This document shows positions 53,995 through 63,635 of a DNA stretch of 64,000 nt, piece after piece. The DNA lies in NCBI RefSeq assembly GCF_001661495.1, contig NZ_BDDT01000018.1, forward strand, positions 21,973 through 85,972. Reading direction: 5' to 3'. The stretch comes from Pseudoalteromonas prydzensis. Its GTDB lineage: Bacteria > Pseudomonadota > Gammaproteobacteria > Enterobacterales > Alteromonadaceae. Position 1 is the first letter of the stretch. Each line of letters starts with the position of its first letter. The notes under the pieces were generated by a model. The model did no database searches. It worked only from the letters and a program-made list of their open reading frames with translations, and was not told where the DNA came from. Made by a program: the position numbers and the translations under genes.

Positions 53995-54071
53995 TCCCCC
54001 TTAGCTCAGTTGGTTAGAGCGACGGACTGTTAATCCGCAGGTCCCCCGTTCGAGTCGGGGAGGGGGAGCCA
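53995..54071 (+). tRNA. tRNA-Asn (GUU), copy 3
   Basis: Identical in all 77 bases to copies 1 and 2, after a 22-bp AT-rich spacer. Confidence 0.95.
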
Positions 54072-54098
54072 AATCATATAAAATTAAGTTAATGTAGT

Positions 54099-54175
54099 TC
54101 CCCCTTAGCTCAGTTGGTTAGAGCGACGGACTGTTAATCCGCAGGTCCCCCGTTCGAGTCGGGGAGGGGGAGCCA
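54099..54175 (+). tRNA. tRNA-Asn (GUU), copy 4
   Basis: Identical to the other copies, after a 27-bp spacer. It is the last in the cluster; no clear terminator follows. Confidence 0.95.
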
Positions 54176-54326
54176 ACTTAAAGAATCCATTAGACTTTCC
54201 TAAATAATTCCACTACTCTACTTAAATCAAAAATATATTTTTAAATGCGTTATTAACATGCATAAAAATAGTTTGATTAATCAAGGATATGATTCCTTTC
54301 CCTTTGATCTACTAAAAGAATAAGAC

Positions 54327-56270
54327 ATGGCTGGTTTTAAAAAACTCATATTTATTCAATTAATATCTTGGCTAGTGTTTGCAAGTATTGGCGGTTATTT
54401 TGTTGCGTCAGCGTTTGATAATGCAGCAAGTAATGCACAACATAAAGCGCAATTAGTCGTTAATAACTATATAAATAAACATTCGATTGCCGAAATATCA
54501 CCTGAGAAACTTCAGCAAGTGCTTGCTGATGGGAATACTTTTTCCTCTTTTATTCTGCGAGATCAGCAAGGCAAAGAACTCATTAATATTCAATCCCCTA
54601 CTCCTTTACCTGCGATTGCTCAATTAGTAGAAACCAGTTTTAATTCTGTTCGGCCTCAATTTGCAGTAAACCAAGCATCGGATATTAAAGTTGAATTCAT
54701 GATAAATGCTAATAACCTTGGGTTGTTACTACAACAAGGTCTATTTGTTGTTATTTTAGTATCAGGCTTAATGGCGATTATTCCCATTGTTTTCATGAAA
54801 ACCATGTTCAAAAAGTTAAATCGCAGTATAAGTATGACGGTAGCCGATGTTATCGATGTATATATCAATCAAAATCAAGTCAATAATGGTCTTGAAACAG
54901 CGATTAATAACAACAAAATAAAGCAGTTGGGCGTTGATTTAATACCCAGTTTTAATCGTCTGGCGCATTTTTTACAAAGTAAGCACGATGATATTCAAAA
55001 TGCGGCACACTCTATCAAGCAAGAAGCGTATAAAGATGTAGTAACTGAGCTTGGTAACCGTAATATGTTTGTTGAATATTATGAAAAACACATTGAAAGC
55101 AGCGAAAAAAGTACCTTTGGCTCACTGGCAATGGTGCGTTGTAGCGAACTACAAGCAATTAACCAGACCCGCGGCTATCAAAAAGGTGATGAATACGTTA
55201 AAGCTGTCGCTGATATCATTAAGCATATTAGTGGCACCTATACTGGCAGCAAGGTTTTTCGTTTAAACAGCTCAGATTTTGCCATTGTCTTACCAAACAC
55301 GCCACTTAAAGAATCAGAACGTTTTGGTGATAACCTGCAGTCTCGCTTTACCCAATATCAACAAACTCAAGAGTTAAGCTCAGTAGCAAACACGGGGATT
55401 GTTGGTTACGAAAAAGGCAAACCTTTAGGTGAGCTACTTTCAGTGGTAGACAACGCGATGAGCATGGCGCAATCAAAACAAGCAAACGCTTGGCATGTTC
55501 AACGTGAAACCGATTTAGTTAATAATGTCAGTGCTGGGTTTGGCAACCAAAACTGGCGCAAAGTGATCAATGAAGTCATTGAGTCTGAACGTGTGCATTT
55601 AGTTATGCAAAACATTATGCCAATCGGTAAAAGCATGAAAGCTTACGCTGAAATTCAAGTGCGTTTCAAAACCGCTGAAAATCAAGTGCTGCCTACCGCT
55701 TCGTTTTTAGCTATGGCCGAAAAACTTGATATGGCAGTGGAAATTGATCAGTTAATCATTAATTCATCCCTAGAAAAAATTAAGAGCCGCAATTTTTCTG
55801 AAAAATTCTTTGGTTTAAATGTGACCGCTTCAAGTGCACACAATGATCAGTTTGTAATTTGGTTAGAACGTCGCTTATTAAAAGATACTAATATTGCCTC
55901 AAAACTGGTGTTTGAAGTCAGCGAGTTTGGCCTACAACAAAATATTAAAGCCAGTAAGCGCTTTATTGATATGATCCATCGGGTTGGTGCACGTATAACC
56001 GTAGAACGTTTTGGTGTGGGTTTAACCTCATTTAAGTTTTTCCGTGATTTGAAACCTGATTTTATCAAAATGGACGCAAGTTATACCCGCGGCCTTGAAG
56101 AAGATAAAAACAATCAATATTTTATGCGTTTAATGGTGGATTTAGCACATAGGATTGGGGTGAGTGTTTTTGCTGAGGGCGTTGAAAGCCAAGAAGAAAA
56201 GCATATTATTGAAACCCTATGCCTCGATGGTGTACAAGGTTATTACATCGAAAAACCCAAAGATATTTAA
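54327..56270 (+). CDS. Membrane protein with degenerate GGDEF and EAL domains (CsrD/LapD type)
   Basis: The 647-residue protein has membrane helices at about residues 7-27 and 137-157 with a periplasmic segment between, then QEAYKDVVTELGNRNMF as the start of a GGDEF domain. The active motif is lost: RLNSSDFAIVLP replaces the GGDEF. The EAL domain is lost too: AEIQVRF replaces EAL and VERFGVG replaces DDFGTG. Such proteins act as sensors or adaptors; CsrD (RNA turnover with RNase E) and LapD (c-di-GMP-controlled adhesin retention) are the two known kinds. The choice is open. A terminator follows. Confidence 0.85.
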   Translation: MAGFKKLIFIQLISWLVFASIGGYFVASAFDNAASNAQHKAQLVVNNYINKHSIAEISPEKLQQVLADGNTFSSFILRDQQGKELINIQSPTPLPAIAQLVETSFNSVRPQFAVNQASDIKVEFMINANNLGLLLQQGLFVVILVSGLMAIIPIVFMKTMFKKLNRSISMTVADVIDVYINQNQVNNGLETAINNNKIKQLGVDLIPSFNRLAHFLQSKHDDIQNAAHSIKQEAYKDVVTELGNRNMFVEYYEKHIESSEKSTFGSLAMVRCSELQAINQTRGYQKGDEYVKAVADIIKHISGTYTGSKVFRLNSSDFAIVLPNTPLKESERFGDNLQSRFTQYQQTQELSSVANTGIVGYEKGKPLGELLSVVDNAMSMAQSKQANAWHVQRETDLVNNVSAGFGNQNWRKVINEVIESERVHLVMQNIMPIGKSMKAYAEIQVRFKTAENQVLPTASFLAMAEKLDMAVEIDQLIINSSLEKIKSRNFSEKFFGLNVTASSAHNDQFVIWLERRLLKDTNIASKLVFEVSEFGLQQNIKASKRFIDMIHRVGARITVERFGVGLTSFKFFRDLKPDFIKMDASYTRGLEEDKNNQYFMRLMVDLAHRIGVSVFAEGVESQEEKHIIETLCLDGVQGYYIEKPKDI

Positions 56271-56277
56271 TCAAACT

Positions 56278-56304
56278 AAAAGGTGCGTTAAGCACCTTTT
56301 CTGT
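56278..56304 (+). terminator. Terminator after the degenerate GGDEF/EAL gene
   Basis: AAAAGGTGC and GCACCTTTT form a 9-bp stem with a 5-nt loop, ending in T residues 8 bp after the stop codon. Confidence 0.85.
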
Positions 56305-56475
56305 TTATTGCCCTTCACTCACCTGTTATTAAACGCGCTGGCTAATAAATTCCCTTTCCCCTGCTATTGTAGGTACTTTAGTTAATAAACAGTAAACGTT
56401 TCTTTTGCAATCGAGAAAATGTTGAATGCAATTAACTATCATTACTAAATGAGCGGTTTATTTGCCCGCTACGTG

Positions 56476-56504
56476 TTGTTAAACCGCCAATAAAAAAGGA
56501 TAAT
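56476..56504 (+). promoter_or_regulatory. Promoter of the rsx operon
   Basis: TTGTTA (56476-56481), 17-bp spacer, GATAAT (56499-56504), 29 bp before rsxA. Matches are good in both boxes. Confidence 0.65.
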
Positions 56505-56533
56505 GTCGGCGTTTATTATAGCTTGAGGCGAAC

Positions 56534-57115
56534 ATGACAGAATATGTCTTGCTGTTGATCGGCACAGTGCTGGTTAATAACTTTGTGTTAGTACAATTTT
56601 TAGGTTTATGCCCGTTTATGGGTGTATCTGGCAAACTAGATACTGCAATAGGCATGTCTCTTGCGACCACCTTTGTGTTAACCCTAGCCTCTGTGACTAG
56701 CTATTTAGTGCATCACTATATCTTGGTCCCGCTTGATATTACTTACCTGCGGACTATGAGCTTTATTTTAGTGATTGCTGTGGTTGTTCAGTTCACCGAA
56801 ATGGTGGTCAGAAAAACCAGTCCAACACTTTACCGTTTGCTTGGTATCTTTTTACCATTGATCACCACTAACTGTGCGGTGTTAGGTGTAGCACTATTAA
56901 ATATCAAAGAAGATCATTCATTTTTACAATCAGCGGTTTATGGCTTCGGTGCTGCCGTTGGTTTTTCTATGGTACTTGTTTTATTTGCAGCGCTTCGTGA
57001 ACGCTTAAACGCTGCTGACGTACCTACCCCATTTAAAGGCGCATCAATTGCGATGATCACCGCAGGCTTAATGTCGATGGCCTTTATGGGCTTTACAGGA
57101 TTAGTGAAGTTTTAA
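56534..57115 (+). CDS. rsxA: Electron transport complex subunit RsxA
   Basis: First gene of the Rnf/Rsx ferredoxin:NAD+ oxidoreductase operon (also linked to SoxR reduction in enterobacteria). The 193-residue inner-membrane protein has six segments and the family start FVLVQFLGLCPFMGVSGK. GAGG lies before the ATG. RsxB follows after one base. Confidence 0.95.
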   Translation: MTEYVLLLIGTVLVNNFVLVQFLGLCPFMGVSGKLDTAIGMSLATTFVLTLASVTSYLVHHYILVPLDITYLRTMSFILVIAVVVQFTEMVVRKTSPTLYRLLGIFLPLITTNCAVLGVALLNIKEDHSFLQSAVYGFGAAVGFSMVLVLFAALRERLNAADVPTPFKGASIAMITAGLMSMAFMGFTGLVKF

Positions 57116-57116
57116 C

Positions 57117-57671
57117 ATGACCTTGTTTTATGCCTTGATTGCGCTGGGTTCACTGGCACTTATTTTTGGGTTGATCTTAGGATTTGCTGCGGTACGTTTT
57201 CGTGTGCAAAGTAATCCTATTGTCGAACAAATCGATACCATTTTACCACAAACGCAGTGTGGCCAATGCGGCTACCCGGGTTGTCGCCCGTATGCTGAAG
57301 CGATTGCCAATGGCGATGAAATCAATAAATGCCCGCCAGGTGGCGAAGCTACCGTTAAAAAACTTGCCGACTTAATGGGTGTAGAAGCGAAACCTCTTGC
57401 CGGTGGCGAGCAAGCAGAGCCAATCAAAACCGTTGCTTATATTCGCGAAGACGAATGCATTGGCTGTACAAAATGCATTCAAGCCTGTCCAGTTGATGCC
57501 ATTGTTGGCGCCACGCGTCAAATGCATACGGTATTGATTGATGAATGCACAGGCTGTGATCTCTGTGTTGAACCTTGTCCTGTTGACTGCATTGACATGT
57601 TGCCAGTTGAAACCACCAAACAAACGTGGAAATGGCAACTTGATGCAATCCCAGTTACACAAATTGATTAA
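57117..57671 (+). CDS. rsxB: Electron transport complex subunit RsxB
   Basis: The 184-residue iron-sulfur subunit has an N-terminal membrane helix, a [4Fe-4S] motif CGQCGYPGC, and two ferredoxin-type clusters: CIGCTKCIQACP and CTGCDLCVEPCP. It passes electrons within the Rnf complex. Confidence 0.95.
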   Translation: MTLFYALIALGSLALIFGLILGFAAVRFRVQSNPIVEQIDTILPQTQCGQCGYPGCRPYAEAIANGDEINKCPPGGEATVKKLADLMGVEAKPLAGGEQAEPIKTVAYIREDECIGCTKCIQACPVDAIVGATRQMHTVLIDECTGCDLCVEPCPVDCIDMLPVETTKQTWKWQLDAIPVTQID

Positions 57672-57680
57672 GGGGCACAC

Positions 57681-59753
57681 ATGGAAAAGCTAATTGCTCA
57701 AATTAAACAAGGTAAAGTGTGGCCATTCCCTGGGGGGATCCACCCACCGGGGCAAAAAACAATCTCCACAGCTCAAGCAATTACCCGCTTGCCTTTACCC
57801 GACAAGCTAGTTGTTCCGTTAAAGCAGCACATTGGTGCTAATGGCAAATTACTCGTTGAAAAAGGCCAGCAAGTACTCAAAGGGCAAGCCCTTACTAAAC
57901 CTGTTGCAAATTGGTCCGTGCCTATTCACGCGCCAACATCTGGTGTAATTACTGATATTTGCCAAATGCCTTCGGCGCACCCGTCTGCATTGCCTGAATT
58001 AAGCGTTATTATTGAGCCTGACGGCCAAGATAACTGGTGTACATTAACACCTGTTCCATCACCAAACTTGCTTTCTCACGATCAGCTTATTGATATTATT
58101 CATGATCGCGGCATTGCAGGTATGGGCGGAGCAGGATTTCCAACCTATATAAAAGCTGATAGCCGCAAAGCAATCGAGTACTTAATAGTTAACGCAGTAG
58201 AATGTGAGCCCTATATTACCGCTGACGATATGCTAATGCGTGAACATGCCAATGGCATTGTTGCTGGCATCGAAATTATGCAGCAGTTATTAACACCAAC
58301 GCTCACCATCGTTGGTATTGAAGATAATAAGCCTGAAGCCATTGCAGCCATGCAGGCAGCAGCTGAGCATAATGACAAAATAATCATTCAAACAGTGCCG
58401 ACGATTTACCCATCTGGTGGTGAAAAGCAATTAATTAAGTTGCTCACCAATAAAGAAGTTCCCAGTGGCGGCATACCTGCTGACATTGGCGTATTAGTGC
58501 AAAACGTGGGGACTTTATTTGCGGTTAATCAAGCGGTTTTCGAAGGTAAACCACTGATTGAGCGGGTTATCACTGTCACGGGTAATACAATTCATAAACC
58601 AGGTAATGTTTGGGCGTTATTAGGCACTGAGATAAAACACTTACTTGACTGCCAAGGATTTTCACCAGTACCACAACAGCGTGTTGTAATGGGCGGCCCG
58701 ATGATGGGCTTTACCTTGCCAACGGTACGTATTGGTGTGGTAAAAACCACTAACTGTATTTTAGCGCCAGATCACAATGAACTGGCCGAGCCTGGCCCTG
58801 AAAAAGCCTGTATTCGCTGTAGTGCTTGTGCAGATGCCTGCCCTGCCTCATTGTTACCTCAACAATTACAGTGGTTTGCTAAATCTAAAGAATACGACAA
58901 GCTCAAAGAACATAATCTATTTGATTGTATAGAGTGTGGTGCTTGCGCCTATGTATGCCCAAGTGAAATTCCACTGGTGCAGTATTATCGCGTTGCCAAA
59001 GTTGAAATAAAAGAACAACAAGCAGAGCAAGTTAAAGCTGAACGTGCGAAAGAACGTTTTGAACTGCGTAAGCTGCGTCTTGAGCGTGAGCAAGAAGCAC
59101 GACAAAACCGCCATAAGCGCAAACCAGCAACTGAAAAGTCAGCTGACGAAAAACAAAAAATTGCCGATGCACTGGCACGCGTTAAAAATAAACCAGCAAA
59201 AGACGACGACAAATCGGCCGTTGCTGCAGCAATTGCCCGTGCAAAAGCTAAAAAGCAACAGCAAGATACTACACTTGAGCCAGATAACAGCGAAGTTGCA
59301 CTAGAGCGCGCAGCGCGCAAAGAGCAAGCGCGTAAGTATAAAGAACAAAAAGCCGCAAGTGACGACGCACCAGCGCAGCAAGATGATAAAAAATCAGCTG
59401 TTGCCGCCGCCATTGCACGTGCAAAAGCAAAAAAGGCTGCACAAGCAGCGGAATTAGAAAACGATAATTCTGAGAATGAAACAGCTGCAAGCACTCCTGC
59501 AGATGATAAAAAAGCCGCCGTTGCAGCTGCCATCGCTCGCGCGAAAGCAAAAAAGGCGGCACAAGCTGAACAGGCTGCCAGCGTAGCAAGCGATGACTCA
59601 CAGAGTAAGTCGGCATCTACAGCTATAAACGAAACAGTAAACGCCGAAGATAAACCAGAACAAACAGCACAAGACAAGAAAAAGGCCGCAATTGCAGCTG
59701 CTATTGCCCGAGCAAAAGCCAAGAAACTACAACAAGAAGGAAGTGATAAGTAA
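57681..59753 (+). CDS. rsxC: Electron transport complex subunit RsxC
   Basis: The 690-residue subunit has the NADH/FMN-binding N-terminal region (GIAGMGGAGFPTY) and two 4Fe-4S clusters (CIRCSACADACP and CIECGACAYVCP). The C-terminal ~230 residues are a charged, Ala/Lys-rich tail with four copies of the unit AAxAAAIARAKAKK. This tail is common in gammaproteobacterial RnfC but copy number varies. The large minus-strand ORF across it is a by-product of that composition. rsxD follows with a 1-bp overlap. Confidence 0.95.
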   Translation: MEKLIAQIKQGKVWPFPGGIHPPGQKTISTAQAITRLPLPDKLVVPLKQHIGANGKLLVEKGQQVLKGQALTKPVANWSVPIHAPTSGVITDICQMPSAHPSALPELSVIIEPDGQDNWCTLTPVPSPNLLSHDQLIDIIHDRGIAGMGGAGFPTYIKADSRKAIEYLIVNAVECEPYITADDMLMREHANGIVAGIEIMQQLLTPTLTIVGIEDNKPEAIAAMQAAAEHNDKIIIQTVPTIYPSGGEKQLIKLLTNKEVPSGGIPADIGVLVQNVGTLFAVNQAVFEGKPLIERVITVTGNTIHKPGNVWALLGTEIKHLLDCQGFSPVPQQRVVMGGPMMGFTLPTVRIGVVKTTNCILAPDHNELAEPGPEKACIRCSACADACPASLLPQQLQWFAKSKEYDKLKEHNLFDCIECGACAYVCPSEIPLVQYYRVAKVEIKEQQAEQVKAERAKERFELRKLRLEREQEARQNRHKRKPATEKSADEKQKIADALARVKNKPAKDDDKSAVAAAIARAKAKKQQQDTTLEPDNSEVALERAARKEQARKYKEQKAASDDAPAQQDDKKSAVAAAIARAKAKKAAQAAELENDNSENETAASTPADDKKAAVAAAIARAKAKKAAQAEQAASVASDDSQSKSASTAINETVNAEDKPEQTAQDKKKAAIAAAIARAKAKKLQQEGSDK

Positions 59754-60811
59754 TGAAGCTAACGATGGCCAGCTCGCCGCATAGCCACAGTCATAAATCA
59801 CTGAGCAGATTGATGCTAACAGTGATTTTAGCCTGTATTCCTGGACTTATCGCGCAACTGTATTTTTTTGGTACTGGCGTAATAATCCAGCTTGTTTTAG
59901 CCTTGCTTACTGTCAGTATTAGTGAAGCGATTATCATGCTAATTAGAAAGCGCCCAGTATGGCCTGCATTAAGTGATGGCAGCGCTTGGCTCACGGCAGT
60001 ATTATTGGCGCTAAGTATTCCGCCGTTGGCACCGTGGTGGGTTATTGTGATCGGTAGCTTTTTTGCTATTGTCATTGTTAAACAGCTGTATGGCGGACTT
60101 GGCTTTAATTTATTTAACCCCGCCATGGCAGCGTATGTGTTACTGCTGATTTCATTCCCAGTACAAATGACCACTTGGATGCCTGTTAATGATTTACTCG
60201 CAAATCCGGTTAGCTTAGCTCAGCAACTGAGTGTTATTTTCAACGGTTTTACAAGTGGTGGTTTTAGTGTTGATCAACTCAGAGTTGGTGTTGATGGTGT
60301 AACAATGGCCACACCTTTGGATACCATCAAGACTGATATCGCCCATGGTTTAACCGTAACTGAAAGTATGCAAGCCGCAATTTTTAATAGTTGGCTAGGA
60401 CAAGGTTGGGGCTGGGTAAACCTTGGCTTTTTGATTGGTGGTTTATACCTAATTAAAGCCAAGGTTATAAATTGGCATATCCCTGTTGGTGTAATTGCAT
60501 CACTTACTACGTGTAGTGCTATTGGCTATATCGCAGCACCGGGCACTGAGCCTGGCGTGGTATTTCACTTATTCAGCGGCGCAACCATGCTGGGGGCATT
60601 TTTTATTGCCACCGATCCTGTGTCAGCAGCTACCACTAATCGCGGCCGATTAATTTACGGCGCGTTAATTGGTTTATTAGTTTATTTAATTCGTACTTTT
60701 GGCGGTTATCCTGATGCTATGGCCTTTGCAGTATTATTACTGAATATGGCTGTACCGCTGATAGACTACTATACCCAACCGCGTACTTATGGCCATGGGG
60801 TAAATAAATGA
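59753..60811 (+). CDS. rsxD: Electron transport complex subunit RsxD
   Basis: A 352-residue membrane subunit with about nine segments. The covalent-FMN threonine lies in SGATMLGAFFIATDPVSAA. Overlap of 1 bp with rsxC and 4 bp with rsxG. Confidence 0.95.
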   Translation: MKLTMASSPHSHSHKSLSRLMLTVILACIPGLIAQLYFFGTGVIIQLVLALLTVSISEAIIMLIRKRPVWPALSDGSAWLTAVLLALSIPPLAPWWVIVIGSFFAIVIVKQLYGGLGFNLFNPAMAAYVLLLISFPVQMTTWMPVNDLLANPVSLAQQLSVIFNGFTSGGFSVDQLRVGVDGVTMATPLDTIKTDIAHGLTVTESMQAAIFNSWLGQGWGWVNLGFLIGGLYLIKAKVINWHIPVGVIASLTTCSAIGYIAAPGTEPGVVFHLFSGATMLGAFFIATDPVSAATTNRGRLIYGALIGLLVYLIRTFGGYPDAMAFAVLLLNMAVPLIDYYTQPRTYGHGVNK

Positions 60812-61443
60812 TCATTTCATCAATGACAAAAAATGGCAGTATTTTAGCGCTGTTTGCACTGATCACCACCGGCGCTGTAGGCGTTATTCATAGCCTCACT
60901 GCAGATAATATTGCCGAGCAAGAGCAAAAACAACTGTCCTCACAACTGCAAGCTGTATTGGATCCGCATTTTTACGATAATACCCTTTACCAAGACTGTG
61001 CCATTATTGATGATCCGCTTTTGGGTGATCATCCACAAACAATTTACCGTGCGCGTATAGATGGGCAACCAATCGCTTTAGTGATGCGTCACGTAACGCC
61101 TAAAGGTTATAGTGGTGATATCGAGTTATTGACGGCGGTGTTTGCTAATGGTGAAGTTGCTGGTGTTCGTGTTACAAAACATGAAGAAACACCTGGCCTT
61201 GGTGATAAAGTAGAAATAAAAAAATCATCATGGATCACCTCATTTAAAGGTCAAACATTACTAAGTGAAGACGACGAACGTTGGGCAGTTAAAAAAGATG
61301 GCGGTAGTTTTGACCAATTCACAGGAGCGACAATCACACCCCGTGCGGTGGTTGGCTCAGTGAAACACGCTGTGTTATTCTCAAAAAATAATTTCGATGC
61401 GGTATTTAGTGCCGATAACGCATGCCAAGTAGGTGAGCCATGA
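60808..61443 (+). CDS. rsxG: Electron transport complex subunit RsxG
   Basis: A 211-residue protein with one N-terminal membrane helix and a periplasmic FMN-binding domain. The FMN threonine is in FTGATITPRAVV. Ends by 4-bp overlap with rsxE. Confidence 0.93.
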   Translation: MIISSMTKNGSILALFALITTGAVGVIHSLTADNIAEQEQKQLSSQLQAVLDPHFYDNTLYQDCAIIDDPLLGDHPQTIYRARIDGQPIALVMRHVTPKGYSGDIELLTAVFANGEVAGVRVTKHEETPGLGDKVEIKKSSWITSFKGQTLLSEDDERWAVKKDGGSFDQFTGATITPRAVVGSVKHAVLFSKNNFDAVFSADNACQVGEP

Positions 61444-62138
61444 GCCAATTAAAAGAACTGTTTAACGAAGGAATGTGGAAAAACAACCCTGCCCTCGTGC
61501 AATTACTCGGTTTGTGCCCACTACTGGCCGTAACATCAACGATAACCAATGCGATGGGCCTTGGCCTTGCCACGTTAATGGTATTAGTTGGCTCAAATGT
61601 GACTATATCTGCCGTGCGAAACTTCGTACCTAAAGATATTCGTATCCCTGTATTTGTGATGTTTATCGCAGGCTTTGTAACCATAGTACAGTTACTAATG
61701 AACGCTTATACGTTTGGCTTGTATCAATCTCTTGGTATTTTTATTCCACTGATAGTAACTAACTGCGCCATTATTGGTCGTGCTGAGGCGTATGCTTCTA
61801 AAAACCCAGTTCATTTATCTGCGTTTGACGGTTTAATGATGGGCTCAGGGTTTATGGTGGTACTAGTTGTACTTGGCGCAATGCGCGAGCTAATTGGACA
61901 AGGCACTTTATTTGATGGCGCAGACTTACTACTGGGCCCATGGGCATCGGTTTTACGCATTGAAGTATTTAGTTTTGATAATCAATTTTTGCTCGCTATT
62001 TTACCACCCGGTGCATTTTTAGGCTTAGGCTTACTGATTGCTGCTAAAAATGTCATTGATGCGCAAATAAAAGCAAAGCAAGTTGCACCACCAGTGGCCG
62101 AAAAAGGCCCACGAGCAAGGGTCACCAGTTTAACTTAA
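61440..62138 (+). CDS. rsxE: Electron transport complex subunit RsxE
   Basis: A 232-residue membrane protein homologous to RsxA (NPALVQLLGLCPLLAVTSTI). It completes the rsxABCDGE operon; nth follows 37 bp later, as in enterobacteria. Confidence 0.95.
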   Translation: MSQLKELFNEGMWKNNPALVQLLGLCPLLAVTSTITNAMGLGLATLMVLVGSNVTISAVRNFVPKDIRIPVFVMFIAGFVTIVQLLMNAYTFGLYQSLGIFIPLIVTNCAIIGRAEAYASKNPVHLSAFDGLMMGSGFMVVLVVLGAMRELIGQGTLFDGADLLLGPWASVLRIEVFSFDNQFLLAILPPGAFLGLGLLIAAKNVIDAQIKAKQVAPPVAEKGPRARVTSLT

Positions 62139-62175
62139 GGGGAAGCGCACAGTATTTACTGTGCGTTTAAGTTGC

Positions 62176-62808
62176 ATGAATAAAGAAAAACGTTACGAAA
62201 TACTCTCGCGCCTGCGCGAGCAAAACCCACATCCTGAAACCGAGCTTGAATATTCAAGCCCGTTCGAGCTGTTAGTTGCGGTAACATTATCAGCACAAGC
62301 CACCGATGTGGGCGTCAATAAAGCCACGCGCAAGCTCTTTCCCGTAGCCAATACACCGCAAGCTATTTTAGATTTAGGCCACGATAAACTTCGCGATTAT
62401 ATTAAAACCATTGGTTTGTTTAACTCTAAAGCCGCCAATGTGTACAAAATGTGCCAAATTTTAGTTGATCAGCACAACAGCGAAGTCCCTGAAAACCGTG
62501 AAGCCCTTGAAGCCCTACCCGGCGTTGGCCGAAAAACTGCAAACGTAGTGCTCAATACCGCCTTCGGCTGGCCTACAATCGCGGTAGATACCCATATCGA
62601 CCGCGTATCAAACCGCACTAAATTTGCCATGGGTAAAAACGTGGTTGAAGTTGAGAAAAAACTCGAAAAAGTGGTACCAAAAGAATTTAAAGTCGATGTA
62701 CACCACTGGCTCATATTACATGGCCGCTATGTATGCGTAGCCCGCAAACCAAAATGTGGCAGCTGTATTATTGAAGACTTGTGTGAGTTTAAAGATAAAG
62801 TAGAGTAA
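62176..62808 (+). CDS. nth: Endonuclease III
   Basis: A DNA glycosylase/AP lyase that removes oxidised pyrimidines. The 210-residue product has the helix-hairpin-helix with the catalytic lysine (LPGVGRKTANVV), the catalytic aspartate in VDTHIDRV, and a [4Fe-4S] cluster CVARKPKCGSCIIEDLC (C-x6-C-x2-C-x5-C). The ATG at 62176 was chosen as it gives the standard N-terminus MNKEKRYEIL; a GTG upstream adds five residues. Confidence 0.95.
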   Translation: MNKEKRYEILSRLREQNPHPETELEYSSPFELLVAVTLSAQATDVGVNKATRKLFPVANTPQAILDLGHDKLRDYIKTIGLFNSKAANVYKMCQILVDQHNSEVPENREALEALPGVGRKTANVVLNTAFGWPTIAVDTHIDRVSNRTKFAMGKNVVEVEKKLEKVVPKEFKVDVHHWLILHGRYVCVARKPKCGSCIIEDLCEFKDKVE

Positions 62809-62864
62809 GTTAGTGACTACTTTGAGCAATAAGCGGAAGTTCGCGCAAACACGTTTTTGGACAA

Positions 62865-62955
62865 AAGTGAGCTAAAGATGAGAGCTGCAGTAGCTCACTT
62901 CAGATAAAAAAATGTATTGATAACGTCTAAAGTAGTGGCCAAATTTAATTGGCCA
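62865..62955. repeat. Two hairpins between nth and the acetyltransferase gene
   Basis: AAGTGAGCTA / TAGCTCACTT (62865-62874, 62891-62900), then TGGCCAA / TTGGCCA (62936-62942, 62949-62955). They lie between the convergent nth and acetyltransferase genes and probably act as terminators. Confidence 0.5.
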
Positions 62956-62996
62956 TTACACATTACAGCTCCCTAAATCTCTATTTAAACAATTAT

Positions 62997-63635
62997 TTAT
63001 AAGCCACTTGCTTGGAAGAGCGCATTTAAATCATTGTTCACTATCAACTCAAGGTTTTCAGTTATTTTTTCAGTGCTCCAATTCCACCAAGCAATAGATA
63101 GTAATTGTTGTATTGTAGCTTCATCAAAACGATATTTGATGATTTGTGCTGGATTACCGCCAACGATGCAATAATCAGGGACGTCGGACACAACAACTGA
63201 TTTACTCGCAATAATTGCACCATTTCCAATGGATACGCCAGGCATAATAGTTGCTTCATAGCCAATCCAAACATCATTACCAATTTTAGTATCGCCTTTG
63301 AATGGTAATTCACCTTCAGAAGGTAAACTTTTTAACCAATCATGACCAAAAATGTAAAAAGGATAAGAACTAAAACCTGACATTTTATGATTTGCACCAT
63401 TCATAATGAATTTGACATCTTTTGCAATGGCACAAAATTTTCCAATGATCAATTTATCACCAATAAATGGAAAATGATAAAGCACATTTGATTCGAACCT
63501 TTCAACACCTTCAGGATCATCATAATAAGTGTAATCACCAACTAATATATTGGGCGATGTAATGAAATTTTTAAGGAAGCCAACTTGAGGAAAACCTTTC
63601 ATTGGCTCTTTATCATTTGAATTTGGGTATTTCAT
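62997..63635 (-). CDS. Vat-like xenobiotic acetyltransferase (left-handed beta-helix)
   Basis: A 212-residue hexapeptide-repeat acetyltransferase of the CatB/Vat group, which transfer acetyl from acetyl-CoA to streptogramin A or chloramphenicol. The active-site His is in IMNGANHKMSG, and KIGNDVWIGYEATIMPGVSI is the beta-helix. The IMNGANHKM region and the WWNWS end resemble Vat more than CatB. Start 63635 (AAGGA spaced 6-7) was chosen over an ATG two codons upstream. Resistance activity is not shown. Confidence 0.82.
   Translation of the reverse strand: MKYPNSNDKEPMKGFPQVGFLKNFITSPNILVGDYTYYDDPEGVERFESNVLYHFPFIGDKLIIGKFCAIAKDVKFIMNGANHKMSGFSSYPFYIFGHDWLKSLPSEGELPFKGDTKIGNDVWIGYEATIMPGVSIGNGAIIASKSVVVSDVPDYCIVGGNPAQIIKYRFDEATIQQLLSIAWWNWSTEKITENLELIVNNDLNALFQASGL

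Noticed and set aside
53798..54175. Possible CRISPR-like array of regular repeats
   Set aside because: The 77-bp repeats fold as tRNA-Asn with encoded CCA; the short spacers are 21-27 bp and AT-rich.
58985..59722. 245-residue ORF on the minus strand across rsxC
   Set aside because: It is a shadow of the Ala/Lys repeat tail of RsxC and has no ribosome site or neighbours.
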